Shown: positions 9,864 to 18,768 of the stretch, one piece after another
Numbering within the stretch: the first letter of the stretch is position 1
Layout of the letters: every line of letters begins with the position of its first letter
Assembly (NCBI GenBank): GCA_044226865.1
Contig: JBGAGE010000004.1
Location: 481,335 to 545,334, forward strand
DNA: 64,000 bases
Origin: TMP-86 sp044226865
GTDB taxonomy: Bacteria; Pseudomonadota; Gammaproteobacteria; Steroidobacterales; Steroidobacteraceae
Direction: 5' to 3'
Position numbers and translations under genes: made by a program
Notes under the pieces: model-generated
Seen by the model: the letters and a program-made list of their open reading frames with translations, nothing else
Told to the model about the DNA's origin: nothing
Databases searched by the model: none

Positions 9864-11281
9864 GAGGCTTGGCTCCCGGAAAGACCGGCGCTCAGGCGCG
9901 CATGCCGCGTCTCCGGCGCCCAAAGATAACAGGCGACCCCTCCGAAGGCGAGAACGGCCACGCAGGCGCCGAGCGCCGCATGCACACCATAGTTCGCCAC
10001 CACCAGGGGCATGAGGAACGTGCTGATGGCAGAGCCGATGCGGCTGGCAGCGATGGCCATGCCGATGCCGCTGGCGCGCACGTCGGTGGTGAACAGTTCG
10101 GGCAGGTACACGTACACGAGATTGGTCGAAGCAGAGAGCACGCCCGCGAACAGCGCGAACAGGGCGATGGTCACGATGGCGGGTGGCGAGTCGGCCAGGG
10201 TCAGGATCAGCATGGCGCCGGCCGCCAGGGCGAAGCCGCCGATCAGGAATTGCCGCCGCGAGATCGAATCGACGATGAACATGCCGGCGACCGCGCCAGC
10301 CACCAGCGATACGTTGTACAACACGCCGCCCAGGTGCTCATCGCGAACCTGCAGGGCGGCCAGCACGCGCGAGACGAAGGTGCCCATGGCGAAATAGGGA
10401 ATCACCTGGCAGACGAAGAAAATGCAGCCCACCAGCGTGCGTTTGCGCCACCTGGGCGAGAGCAACTCGGCCCAGCGCCCCTGCGTGCGTGCCGACGGCG
10501 GCTGCGCCGGCGGCGGTTGCACGTCGGCGCCGATGCGCTCGCGCACGATCCGCGCGGCTTCCTCGCTGCGTCCGTGCTGCGCCAGCCACAAGGGCGATTC
10601 GGGCAACCCGAGCCGCAGCGGCAGCACCAGCAGGCAGGGAACGGCGGCGACCACCAGCATCCAGCGCCAGGCGTCCGGGCCGCTGTCGCTCAACAACACC
10701 CCGACGATGAACGCGCAGGCGTAGCCGCCCGCCCAGGCGACCGACAGGGAACTCATGATCCTGCCGCGCACCGAGCGAGGCGTGAATTCGGTGAGCATGG
10801 CCTTGCTCACCACGTAATCGGTCCCCAGCAGGAAGCCGATGATCAGCCGCAGGATCAGCAGTTGCCAGCTGGCGCTCACCAGGAAGGGCAGCGCCGAAAA
10901 GAGGGAGAGCAGCAGCATGTTGTAGGCGAACACCGGCCGCCTGCCGTGTTGGTCCGCCACCGGGCCGGTGAGCAGCGCCCCGAAGAACAGCCCGAACAGG
11001 GAGGCCCCGCCCAGGAGGCCCAGCCACAATGGCGTGAGCTCGAGGTCCTTGCCGGCGAGCGACAGCGCAATGCCGATGCCGCCGAGGCCGAAGCCATCGC
11101 TGAACACACCGCCGACGGCGGCGGTCGCGACGCGCGCGTGAAAGGCCGTCAAGGGAGCATCGTCGTAGGCGAATTTCAAGTTGGTACCGCAGACCCCGGG
11201 GTGAAAGCACCCGCCCGCGCGGCTATTATGGTCGCGCGCCGGGAAACACGCCTCAATAATCACGACTTCCGAACCATGCAC
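9860..11281 (-). CDS. Major facilitator superfamily transporter
   Basis: Twelve-helix MFS permease resembling sugar or aromatic-acid:proton symporters. The signature between helices 2 and 3 is GPVADQHGRRP, and RLIIGFLLGTDY and ESPLWLAQHGR (after helix 6) are typical of the sugar-porter/AAHS groups. The first ~35 residues of the longest frame look non-coding; a TTG start near residue 36 (TNLKFAYDD) is plausible, so the 5' end is uncertain. Its stop overlaps the serine hydrolase start (ATGA), indicating translational coupling. It diverges from the HAD phosphatase gene. Confidence 0.82.
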   Translation of the reverse strand: MHGSEVVIIEACFPARDHNSRAGGCFHPGVCGTNLKFAYDDAPLTAFHARVATAAVGGVFSDGFGLGGIGIALSLAGKDLELTPLWLGLLGGASLFGLFFGALLTGPVADQHGRRPVFAYNMLLLSLFSALPFLVSASWQLLILRLIIGFLLGTDYVVSKAMLTEFTPRSVRGRIMSSLSVAWAGGYACAFIVGVLLSDSGPDAWRWMLVVAAVPCLLVLPLRLGLPESPLWLAQHGRSEEAARIVRERIGADVQPPPAQPPSARTQGRWAELLSPRWRKRTLVGCIFFVCQVIPYFAMGTFVSRVLAALQVRDEHLGGVLYNVSLVAGAVAGMFIVDSISRRQFLIGGFALAAGAMLILTLADSPPAIVTIALFALFAGVLSASTNLVYVYLPELFTTDVRASGIGMAIAASRIGSAISTFLMPLVVANYGVHAALGACVAVLAFGGVACYLWAPETRHARLSAGLSGSQAS

Positions 11282-11322
11282 CCATTGAACAACCCTTGGC
11301 CGGCGGGCCCGGCCGCACGCTG

Positions 11323-11973
11323 ATGGCTTGGAAGGGCATCATTTTCGATTGCGACGGCACCTTGGTGGACAGCGAGCGCATCGCCAATGAGGAGTTGATC
11401 GACTACCTGGCAGCGTTTGGCGTGCACTTGTCCATGGAAGAGTCGGCCGCGCGTTTCAACGGCGTGGAGATGAAGGATTCCGTGGCGCAAATCGAGCAGC
11501 TGCTGGGCGCGCCGCTGCCCGACGATTTCGTGCCCGCCATGCGCGCGCGGCTCGCGGCCGCCATCGAGCAGCGCCTGCAACCGGTGGCGGGTGTGCAGCG
11601 ACTGATCGAATCCTTGAGCGTGCCGTATTGCATTGCCTCGAATGCGCCGCCGGACAAGATAGCGCTCAGCCTGGCGGTGACCGGGCTGGCGCAGGCCTTC
11701 CGCGGGCCGATCCACAGCGCCTATACGGTGGGCGCCTGGAAGCCCGACCCGGCGTTGTTCCTGCATGCCGCGCGTGAGCTCGGCGTCGCGCCCTCGCAAT
11801 GCGTGGTGATCGAGGACAGCCTCGCCGGCGTGCGTGCCGGGCTGGCGGCGGGGATGACGGTGTTCGCCTTCCAGCCGCATGGCCTCGATGCGCGGCTGCC
11901 GCCGCAGGCGACGATCTTCACCGATTTCGCCGATTTACATCATCGCTTCCGCAGGGCGGGCATGGCTGGCTGA
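11323..11973 (+). CDS. HAD-superfamily phosphatase (beta-phosphoglucomutase-like)
   Basis: 216 residues with all four HAD motifs in order: DCDGTLVD near the N-terminus (nucleophile and acid aspartates), a serine in IASNAPP, GAWKPDP with the conserved lysine, and VIEDSLAG for metal binding. The helical cap between motifs I and II is of subfamily I, as in beta-phosphoglucomutases and sugar-phosphate phosphatases. The substrate cannot be named. The ATG at 11323 gives a natural N-terminus immediately before motif I. Confidence 0.85.
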   Translation: MAWKGIIFDCDGTLVDSERIANEELIDYLAAFGVHLSMEESAARFNGVEMKDSVAQIEQLLGAPLPDDFVPAMRARLAAAIEQRLQPVAGVQRLIESLSVPYCIASNAPPDKIALSLAVTGLAQAFRGPIHSAYTVGAWKPDPALFLHAARELGVAPSQCVVIEDSLAGVRAGLAAGMTVFAFQPHGLDARLPPQATIFTDFADLHHRFRRAGMAG

Positions 11974-12046
11974 GGGGCGGGGCGGGCCCGCAAGCAGGCT
12001 GCGCAGCCGCTGTGCGCTTCGCTACAATCGGCTGCAGGAGGAATCC

Positions 12047-12835
12047 ATGGCGTCAGAACTTCATGTCGACATCCACGACGGCGTGGCGACGCTGACCATC
12101 GACCGGCCGCAGGTGCGCAATGCCTTGGACGCATCGCTGATCCGCGAGCTGAATGCCGCGCTGGATTCCATCCAGCACCGCGAGAGCGGCGTGCGCGCCA
12201 TGGTGCTCACCGGCAGCGGCACGGTGTTCTGCAGCGGCGTGGACCTGCATTCGGTGGACATTTCCACTTCCGAAGCGCAGCAGCGCGCGCACGCGGAGAT
12301 GCGCCGCTACATGGATCCGGTGATCCTGCGCTTGAGCGAGTTTCGCCTGCCGGTACTGGCCGCGGTGAACGGCGCCGCGGTGGGCGCCGGCATGAGCCTG
12401 GCGCTCGTCGCCGATATCATCGTGGCGGCCGAATCGGCATTTTTTGCACCCTCGTTCCTGCGCCTGGGCCTGGTGCCCGATGGCGGCATCATCTATCACC
12501 TGGCGCACCGCATCGGCGGTGGGCGCTCGCTGGCCTCGCTGCTGCTCGCCGAGCGCATCGATGCGCCCACGGCGTTGGAGTGGGGCCTTGCGTATGCGGT
12601 GGCGCCCGACGGCGACACCTTGGCGAGGACGCAGTCACTGGCTTTGAAGCTCGCGGCAGGCCCGGCCTGCGCCATCGCCAAGCTCCGCCTGCTGCACGCG
12701 ACCGCCTTCAACAGCTCGCTCCGCCAGCACCTGCAGGCGGAGCAATTGGCGCAGCGCGACACGGTTGCCACCGGCGATTGCGTCGAGGGCGTGCGCGCCT
12801 TCTTCGAAAAGCGCACGCCGGCGTTCAAGAGCTAA
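12047..12835 (+). CDS. Enoyl-CoA hydratase/isomerase family protein
   Basis: 262-residue crotonase-fold protein. The oxyanion-hole segments GSGTVFCSGVDL and AAVNGAAVGAGMSLAL are clear, and RLGLVPDGGIIYHL follows. The PDGG form, with aspartate where hydratases often have glutamate, is common in isomerase-like or PaaG-like members, so hydratase versus isomerase activity is open. The start is well supported: AGGAGGA at about 12037-12043 and ATG at 12047. It stands alone between the HAD phosphatase and the GFA gene and may act in fatty-acid or aromatic-acid beta-oxidation. Confidence 0.86.
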   Translation: MASELHVDIHDGVATLTIDRPQVRNALDASLIRELNAALDSIQHRESGVRAMVLTGSGTVFCSGVDLHSVDISTSEAQQRAHAEMRRYMDPVILRLSEFRLPVLAAVNGAAVGAGMSLALVADIIVAAESAFFAPSFLRLGLVPDGGIIYHLAHRIGGGRSLASLLLAERIDAPTALEWGLAYAVAPDGDTLARTQSLALKLAAGPACAIAKLRLLHATAFNSSLRQHLQAEQLAQRDTVATGDCVEGVRAFFEKRTPAFKS

Positions 12836-12888
12836 CCGGGCCGTTCACGGCCTCGCCGGCCCGCAGCAGCCAGGCCGGCGCGGTTCGC

Positions 12889-13323
12889 TCATTCCGCCAG
12901 GACGACGCCCGAACCGCCCATTTCCGCAGGCATATCCTTCATCTTCGGCTTGCCGTCGCGGATGGGCAGTACCGTTTCCTGGTAATGCACGTGCACGCCG
13001 GGCTCGAATTTCAAGGTGGGCAGCATGGCGGCATACACATCGACCAGGCCGAGGGTGGGGTGGTCGGTGAACACGTGGCCGCCGCATTTGGTGCACCACT
13101 TGCGGTAGCTGATCGGCGTCTTGTTGAAAGTGCCGATCGAACCCGCTCCCTGGGTGATCTTCAAGGCCTCGGGTTTCCATAACGTGAACGCGTTGACGGG
13201 GCCGGCCGACCAGTGCCGGCACGAGGCGCAGTGGCAATAACCCATGCCGGCGGGGTCGCCGGTCACCTGGAATTGGACTTCGCCACAAAAGCAGGCGCCT
13301 TTGTGGATGCTGGATTCACTCAT
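12889..13323 (-). CDS. GFA/CENP-V family zinc protein
   Basis: 144 residues with the glutathione-dependent formaldehyde-activating fold. Zinc-binding cysteines appear in GACFCGEVQF, CHCASCRHW and WCTKCGGHVF. Despite the family name most members have no proven formaldehyde activity and many are uncharacterised. The start is set at the ATG at 13323 with AGGAG upstream on the minus strand. It diverges from the AraC-type regulator, whose coding start is 118 bp away, so the regulator may control it. Confidence 0.85.
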   Translation of the reverse strand: MSESSIHKGACFCGEVQFQVTGDPAGMGYCHCASCRHWSAGPVNAFTLWKPEALKITQGAGSIGTFNKTPISYRKWCTKCGGHVFTDHPTLGLVDVYAAMLPTLKFEPGVHVHYQETVLPIRDGKPKMKDMPAEMGGSGVVLAE

Positions 13324-13441
13324 CGTGGGTCTCCTGGATGGATGCAAAATGGCTTCGAAGGCGCGTAGTCTAGGAACTGGCTGCGCGGGCGACATGACCC
13401 GCCCGCCGCCTCTGATGCTCGATCGTCCAGGAGAGCCTCAA

Positions 13442-14410
13442 ATGGATGCTCTATCCGATGTGTTGCGGGCAGTGCGCTTATCCGGCGCCGTGTTCTTCAA
13501 TGTCAGCGCCTTTGCACCCTGGGTGGCGGAGACGCCGCGTGGCCGCGAGATCGTCGCCGGCATGTTCCCCGGCTCCGATCACCTGATTTCCTATCACGTG
13601 ATCACCTCGGGGGATTGCTTCGCCGTGGTCGAGGGCGAGCCGGCGCTGAAACTGCAGGCGGGCGATGTGGTGGTGTTCCCCCACGGCGATACGCATGTGC
13701 TCACCAGCCGGCCGGGCTTGCGCAGCCCACCGGATCTTTCCATGTACCAGCGCCGCGAAGGCGTGCCGATGCCGTTCTCGCTGTCGATGGGGGTGGGCGA
13801 GAAGGATCCCGCGCGCCTCGTGTGCGGGTTCCTGGGCTGTGATTCGCGTCCCTACAATCCGCTGCTGTCGGCCCTGCCGCGCATCCTGTGCGTGCACGAT
13901 GGAGACGGCGGCGCCATCGATACCTTGGTCAAGTTCGCCCTGCACGAGTCGCAGGCGCCGCGCATGGGCGGCAGCGCGGTGCTGGGGCGCCTGAGCGAAT
14001 TGATGTTCGTGGACGTGGTGCGGCGTTACCTGGAATCCCTGCCCGCCGAGCGCATGGACTGGCTGTCGGGCCTGCGCGATCCCTTCATCGGCAAGGCGCT
14101 GTCGGCGCTGCACCGCTCCCCGGCGCGCGACTGGACCCTGGAGACACTCGCGCGCGAAATCGGTCTGTCGCGTTCGGCATTCGCCGAGCGCTTCACGCAG
14201 TTCGTCGGGCACCCGCCCATGCAATACCTGGCCAATTGGCGCATGCAACTGGCGGCCAATCATCTGCGCAGCGGCACCGAGACGGTGCTGTCGGTGGCGA
14301 ATCGCGTGGGCTACGAATCCGAGGCGGCGTTCAGCCGTGCGTTCAAGAAGGCCGTGGGTGTGCCGCCGGGAGAATGGCGGCGCGGACAGACGGGCGGCGA
14401 GAGGAGTTAG
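13442..14410 (+). CDS. AraC-family transcriptional regulator with N-terminal cupin
   Basis: 322 residues. The N-terminal half is a cupin-6 ligand-sensing domain (EGEPALKLQAGDVVVFPHGDTH). The C-terminal hundred residues form the double helix-turn-helix of AraC/XylS regulators (TLETLAREIGLSRSAFAERFTQFVG and a second helix pair ending SEAAFSRAFKKAVGVPPGEWR). The start at 13442 has GGAGAG upstream; the longer frame adds unconserved sequence. It probably regulates the divergent GFA gene or itself. The 3' end overlaps the convergent M23 gene by 4 bp. Confidence 0.87.
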   Translation: MDALSDVLRAVRLSGAVFFNVSAFAPWVAETPRGREIVAGMFPGSDHLISYHVITSGDCFAVVEGEPALKLQAGDVVVFPHGDTHVLTSRPGLRSPPDLSMYQRREGVPMPFSLSMGVGEKDPARLVCGFLGCDSRPYNPLLSALPRILCVHDGDGGAIDTLVKFALHESQAPRMGGSAVLGRLSELMFVDVVRRYLESLPAERMDWLSGLRDPFIGKALSALHRSPARDWTLETLAREIGLSRSAFAERFTQFVGHPPMQYLANWRMQLAANHLRSGTETVLSVANRVGYESEAAFSRAFKKAVGVPPGEWRRGQTGGERS

Positions 14411-15288
14411 TTGAGTGCCAGGGCCTTTTCCCCATCCAGGAACAGCGACCATCCGAATGCGGGCTTGGGCAGGACGCTGCGCGGGTTGACGGCCCGATCG
14501 CCTTCGCGGATTTCGAAGTGCACGTGCGGACCGGTCGAGCGCCCGGTGCTGCCGAGCAACGAGATCAGCGCTCCCTGGCGCACATGATCGCCTTGACGGA
14601 CTTTCAGTTCGCTGTTGTGTGCGTACAGCGAGCTCATGTTGCGGTCATGGCGCAGGATGACCACGTTGCCGTAGCCCCGCAGCCCATTGCCGGCATAGAT
14701 GACATCGCCGTCCGCGATGGCATGCACGGGCTCTCCGATATCCGCCGCGATGTCGATGCCCTTGTGGTCATCGCGCGCGCGCTTGCCGAACTCGGAGCTG
14801 AAGATGCCGGCATCGACCGGCCAAATGAGGTTGCCGGCGTAGTGTTCCGGGACATTCCCCAGCGGCGCGATGGGAGTCTTGGCCGGCGGCTTCTGGCCTG
14901 CCGGCCCGTTGGGCGAGGGGGCCGGCCCCTGCGCGGGGGGCTGGCCGGGGCGCGCCGGCTTGGTGCGCGTCAGCCCCGATTGCCGCAGTACCGCCAGGAC
15001 CGCCTCCTCGCTGTGCTGGCCCGCGTCATGGAACGTGGCGAGCAGGTCCTTTTCCGCCAGGTACTTTTGCATGCGCTTGAAGGCCTTGGCGGCCGCCGTG
15101 GTGGAGACGTCGATCGCCTTGGAGATGGCCGGCGTGGATGTCTCCACCGCCTTGTTGGTGGCGCTGCGGGTCTTTTGATACCAGGCGTCGTTTCCGAACT
15201 TCTTGTCGACGCTCGCGCAGCCCGGAAACAACAGGCACAGGGAGAAGGTGAACGGCAGAAATCGCGCGCCTCGCATCGATCGCCCCAT
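14407..15288 (-). CDS. M23-family peptidase lipoprotein
   Basis: 293 residues from 15288 (ATG at 15276 is an alternative). A lipoprotein signal ends in FPGC. A helical alanine/threonine-rich region and a proline-rich linker (about residues 125-160) come next, then the LytM/M23 domain. Zinc ligands appear in HKGIDIAAD and HVHFEI, with GYGNVVILRHD and LYAHNSELKVRQGDHV between. Proteins of this design cleave peptidoglycan cross-bridges or, when inactive, activate amidases. It lies alone, divergent from a small membrane protein pair. Confidence 0.85.
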   Translation of the reverse strand: MGRSMRGARFLPFTFSLCLLFPGCASVDKKFGNDAWYQKTRSATNKAVETSTPAISKAIDVSTTAAAKAFKRMQKYLAEKDLLATFHDAGQHSEEAVLAVLRQSGLTRTKPARPGQPPAQGPAPSPNGPAGQKPPAKTPIAPLGNVPEHYAGNLIWPVDAGIFSSEFGKRARDDHKGIDIAADIGEPVHAIADGDVIYAGNGLRGYGNVVILRHDRNMSSLYAHNSELKVRQGDHVRQGALISLLGSTGRSTGPHVHFEIREGDRAVNPRSVLPKPAFGWSLFLDGEKALALN

Positions 15289-15340
15289 TATGTTTCGCGG
15301 ATGGTTGCCAACGATCCGCAGTTGGGCAAAATGTAACACG

Positions 15341-15886
15341 GTGGAAAACGCGCTGCCAAAGCCAGAACGTTCCGCATTCGGCCAATCGGCCGCCCTTTGG
15401 GCCGGGACGGCCGGCTTGTTCCTGGGCTGGTTCGTTCTCGACACGCTCGTGGTGCGCGCAGGCCCCATCCGTCATTCCCTGAAGTTCTACGAGATGTCGG
15501 CCCTCATCGCCGACCCGCCCGGCGTGCTGTTCGGCATCGGCGCGGGGCACGCGCTGCATTCGATTTCCTTCGGGCTGCTGTGCGCGGCGTGCATGCTCGG
15601 CCCCTGGGCGGCGCGCCGGCTGCCAGCGAGGTCCGCGCGCGCGGTGCACGCGCTGCCTCTCGCATTGATGCTGGTGTGTGCTGCCGTCCTCTATTGGCGC
15701 ACGGCGGGTGATCTGTTGGCCACGCCGGATCGTGCCACGCCCGTCGCCTCCGATTTGTGGCGGCTCGCGAACCATGTTCTGAACCGCGGCGCGGCGGTCG
15801 CGTCCCGCAGCGTGTCCGCGGGCGTGGGCGCGTGGCTCGCGCTTGCCTCAAGCGTATGGATGGGCTGGAACGGGTGGCGCGCATGA
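15341..15886 (+). CDS. Hypothetical multi-pass membrane protein
   Basis: About 181 residues from a GTG at 15341; the frame is open upstream, so the start is uncertain. At least four hydrophobic stretches are visible: LWAGTAGLFLGWFVLDTLV, the SISFGLLCAACMLGPW region, ALPLALMLVCAAVLYW, and ASRSVSAGVGAWLALAS. No recognised domain. Its stop codon overlaps the ATG of the next small membrane protein (ATGA), so the two are probably co-translated and may interact. Confidence 0.55.
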   Translation: MENALPKPERSAFGQSAALWAGTAGLFLGWFVLDTLVVRAGPIRHSLKFYEMSALIADPPGVLFGIGAGHALHSISFGLLCAACMLGPWAARRLPARSARAVHALPLALMLVCAAVLYWRTAGDLLATPDRATPVASDLWRLANHVLNRGAAVASRSVSAGVGAWLALASSVWMGWNGWRA

Positions 15887-16203
15887 AGCTGCTGCCGCAA
15901 CGGCTGTTGATCGCGCTCGATCATCGCCGCCTGAGTAATTCCACGGGCGCCATCGCCGGCTTCGTCAGCGCCCTTTCCGTGCTGCTGGGCGTGCTGGCGG
16001 CGCACCTGGCGCCAAAGGGCTGGCATAAGCTCGCGATCTCGATGCACTTGGTCAAGAAACCGTTCATCCTGAAGCTGATGCCCGTGGTCGGGGGTATCGC
16101 GGTAGCGCTGGCCACGGCGGCAGGGCTGCTGCGCTTCATCTCCTGGTGCCTGGAACGAGAAGACGACCAGGCCCGCCCCTCCGATGACGGCGGCGATATC
16201 TGA
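15883..16203 (+). CDS. Small membrane protein, unknown function
   Basis: 106 residues with two clear transmembrane stretches (about residues 25-45 and 70-90) and a charged C-terminus rich in aspartate. The ATG at 15883 overlaps the stop of the preceding membrane gene. No family recognised. It converges on the antiporter at the tail of the pigment cluster with only a few bases between the stops. Confidence 0.55.
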   Translation: MKLLPQRLLIALDHRRLSNSTGAIAGFVSALSVLLGVLAAHLAPKGWHKLAISMHLVKKPFILKLMPVVGGIAVALATAAGLLRFISWCLEREDDQARPSDDGGDI

Positions 16204-16209
16204 CGCCCG

Positions 16210-17514
16210 CTATGGGCCTGCCGCCGCCGTGACGGTTTCGCGCCGCGCCTTTGGCAGGTAACGCCGCAGCGCCGGCGAGGTCATCACCGTGCTGAGGATG
16301 GCCATGATCACCAACATGGTGAACATGGGCTGCGAGATCACGCCGAGCTGGAACCCCACGTTGATCACCACCAGTTCCATGAGCGCGCGCGTGTTCATCA
16401 TGTAGCCGAGGATGGCGCTCTCGGGGTGGTTGAATCCGCAGAGGCGGGCGGCTGCGTAGCCGGCGCCGAGCTTGCCGGCGGTGGCGAGCGCCACCGTCAG
16501 CGCGCACCACCCCCAGGCCGCGGGCGAATCCAGCGAGCCGATGGAGGTCAAAAGCCCCGTGAACGTGAAGAAGATGGGCAGGAAGAACACGTTGACGAAA
16601 TCGCCGATGCGCTCGCGCCAGGCGTGCACGAATTCGTGCTCATCGAACAGCAGCACGCCCATCATGAAGCCGCCGAAGATCGCAAAGATGCCGATGGCGA
16701 ACGTGCTCATCGCGCCGAGGAATATCACCGCCAGCATCAACCCGAGGAGGGTGGGCGGAAGCTTGCCCTGCAGCGGCCCGAAGCAACGCACCGCGCGCTT
16801 GAGCGCCGGGCGCACCAGCAGGAGCGATGCGCCGATGAACAGGATCACGCCACCCACGCGCCACGCAAACTGAGCACCATTCCAGTGAGAGGCCGTCAGC
16901 GCCGTCACGAGCGCGAGCAGCAGCCAGCCGACGATATCGTTGATGGCGGCCGAACTGATGGCGATGACGCCCAGCGGCGCGCGCGTCAGATTGAACTCGA
17001 GCATGATGCGGCCGAGGATGGGCAGCGCCGTGATCGAAAATGCCGTTGCAATGAACAGGGCTGAATGAATGCGGTCGGCCTGCGGCGAGAGCACGGGCGC
17101 GGCGTAGTAACCGAATGCTAGGCCCAGCGCGAACGGCGCCGCCATGCAGGCCAGCGACACCGCCAGCACCGCCGAGCGGTTGACGCGCTCCGACAAGTGG
17201 CGGAAGTCGAACTCCAGCCCGATCTGGAACATCAGCAGCACGAGGCCAAGGCTGGAGAGAATCTGCAGCGGTTCGGGCGGCGCCGAGCGAAACACGAACG
17301 CGAAGGCCTCAGGCGCCACCCACCCGAACAGCGAGGGACCCAGCAGGATGCCGACGATGATCTCGCCCACCGCGGTGGATTGGCCGGCGCGCCGCGCCAG
17401 GATGCCGCCCAGACGCCCGGCGAGCACGATCAAGGTCAATTCCAGGAGGGTCGAAAACAGCAGCGATTCATTGCGATGCACGGTGGTGGCCGCCGCCGCA
17501 ATGCTGCCGATCAA
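16210..17514 (-). CDS. Cation:proton antiporter, CPA2 (KefB/Na-H exchanger) type
   Basis: 434-residue integral membrane protein with about 12 helices. CPA2 features include a GEIIVGILLGPSLFGW start region, LLMFQIGLEFD, and an AFSITALPILGRIMLEF segment followed by SSAAINDIVGW, which carries the conserved Asn-Asp of the ion-binding site. There is no C-terminal nucleotide-binding TrkA-N domain. The chosen TTG at 17514 overlaps the fabG-like stop (TTGA), making it the 19th and last gene of the pigment operon. Its role there is unknown; it may balance proton-driven export. Confidence 0.82.
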   Translation of the reverse strand: MIGSIAAAATTVHRNESLLFSTLLELTLIVLAGRLGGILARRAGQSTAVGEIIVGILLGPSLFGWVAPEAFAFVFRSAPPEPLQILSSLGLVLLMFQIGLEFDFRHLSERVNRSAVLAVSLACMAAPFALGLAFGYYAAPVLSPQADRIHSALFIATAFSITALPILGRIMLEFNLTRAPLGVIAISSAAINDIVGWLLLALVTALTASHWNGAQFAWRVGGVILFIGASLLLVRPALKRAVRCFGPLQGKLPPTLLGLMLAVIFLGAMSTFAIGIFAIFGGFMMGVLLFDEHEFVHAWRERIGDFVNVFFLPIFFTFTGLLTSIGSLDSPAAWGWCALTVALATAGKLGAGYAAARLCGFNHPESAILGYMMNTRALMELVVINVGFQLGVISQPMFTMLVIMAILSTVMTSPALRRYLPKARRETVTAAAGP

Positions 17515-18245
17515 GCAATCCCTCCGCTGATGGCGATGACCTGCCCGGTGATGTAGGCCGCCTGCTCGGAGGCGAGGAAGCCGACCAGCTCGGCGACTTC
17601 CTCGGGCTTGCCCGCACGCTGCATGGGCACGAGCTGCGCGATGCGTTGCGCATCGAAGCTTGCCGCGCTCATCGGAGTGGAGATGATCCCCGGGGCCACC
17701 GCATTGACCGTGATGCCGCGGCTCGCCACTTCCAGGGCCAGTGCCTTGGTGGCCGAGTTCAGCGCGCCCTTGGCGGCCGCGTAGTTGACCTGGCCGCGGT
17801 TGCCCAGCAAGGCGCTGACCGAGGAGCAATTGATGATGCGTCCCCAGCGAGTGCGGATCATCGGCAGGAGCAACGCCTGCGTGACGTGGAAGAAGCCGTT
17901 CAGCGAGACGTCGATCACCGAGCTCCATTGCGTCTCGCTCATGCCGGCCAGCACCGCATCCGCATGGATGCCGGCATTGTTGACCAGGATCTGCACGGCA
18001 CCAGCTTCGTTCACGGCGTCAAGCGCGGTGCGCACGGCCACACCGTCGGTAATGTCGAAGCTCACCGCTTCGGCGCTGCCGCCGGCGGCGCGAATGGCGC
18101 CGGCGGTCTCTTCGGCGGCCGCGACATGGCTGTTGGCATGTACGATGACGTGATGGCCTGCGGCGCCCAGCCGCCGGCAGATGGCGGCGCCGATCCCGCC
18201 GCTGCCACCGGTGACCAATGCACGCCGTGATGAGCTGCGGTCCAT
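17511..18245 (-). CDS. 3-oxoacyl-ACP reductase (FabG-like) of the aryl polyene cluster
   Basis: 244-residue short-chain dehydrogenase. The NADPH-binding motif TGGSGGIG is at residues 12-19, NNAG at about 89-92, catalytic S142, Y155 and K159. It would reduce each beta-ketoacyl-ACP in polyene extension, as ApeQ does in the E. coli aryl polyene pathway. It starts 31 bp after the dehydratase stop and its own stop overlaps the antiporter TTG. Confidence 0.88.
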   Translation of the reverse strand: MDRSSSRRALVTGGSGGIGAAICRRLGAAGHHVIVHANSHVAAAEETAGAIRAAGGSAEAVSFDITDGVAVRTALDAVNEAGAVQILVNNAGIHADAVLAGMSETQWSSVIDVSLNGFFHVTQALLLPMIRTRWGRIINCSSVSALLGNRGQVNYAAAKGALNSATKALALEVASRGITVNAVAPGIISTPMSAASFDAQRIAQLVPMQRAGKPEEVAELVGFLASEQAAYITGQVIAISGGIA

Positions 18246-18276
18246 CGCGCAAGAATACCCGATTCGGGCGAGCGTT

Positions 18277-18768
18277 TTATCCGGCGCGCGCGGGGTCGGC
18301 GGCGGACGGCTGTCGCGGTGTCATGACGGCAGCATCGAGTACCACCACGGCGCGGCCCGAGACGAGCGCCGCGCCAGGGTCTCCGAGCACGAACTCGTAC
18401 ATCACCGTGCCGGCATCGCCGCTCAGCCGCCGGGCGTGCACGTCGAGCGCATGCTTGCAGTCGTCGAGATGATCGATCTGCAGGCGGACGGCGCGCACAC
18501 TGGCCAGGTAACCGGCCTTGGAGGAGGCGCCGGCGAGCAGCGCGCCATGTATCGCCATGGCCTGCGCCGCATACTCGATGCCGCACACCGCGGCGATGTG
18601 CCCGCCGCGCCGCAGGGGATTGGCCGCATCCAGGTGGGTGTGCGTGCGGCAGTGAACGGCCGATTCGTCCCAATGGCACACCTCATCCAGCAGGCACATG
18701 CCGCCTTGGTGTGGGATGTGGCCGGCGATCCATTCGCGGTTCAGGCGCATGGCGTGACCGTCAGGCAT
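18277..18768 (-). CDS. Hotdog-fold 3-hydroxyacyl-ACP dehydratase (ApeP-like)
   Basis: 163 residues (ATG at 18750 is an alternative). A FabZ/FabA-like hotdog domain is seen, with IPHQGGMCLLDEV near the N-terminus (catalytic histidine) and an AAVCGIEYAAQAMAIHGAL central helix typical of the aryl-polyene dehydratase group. It would remove water from 3-hydroxyacyl-ACP to make each conjugated double bond. The 5' end overlaps the chain-length-factor gene by 28 bp. Confidence 0.82.
   Translation of the reverse strand: MPDGHAMRLNREWIAGHIPHQGGMCLLDEVCHWDESAVHCRTHTHLDAANPLRRGGHIAAVCGIEYAAQAMAIHGALLAGASSKAGYLASVRAVRLQIDHLDDCKHALDVHARRLSGDAGTVMYEFVLGDPGAALVSGRAVVVLDAAVMTPRQPSAADPARAG

Noticed and set aside
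9869..11323. Long plus-strand open frame of 484 codons opposite the MFS gene
   Set aside because: It is the high-GC antisense shadow of the transporter; low-complexity His/Gln/Arg-rich translation with no domain.
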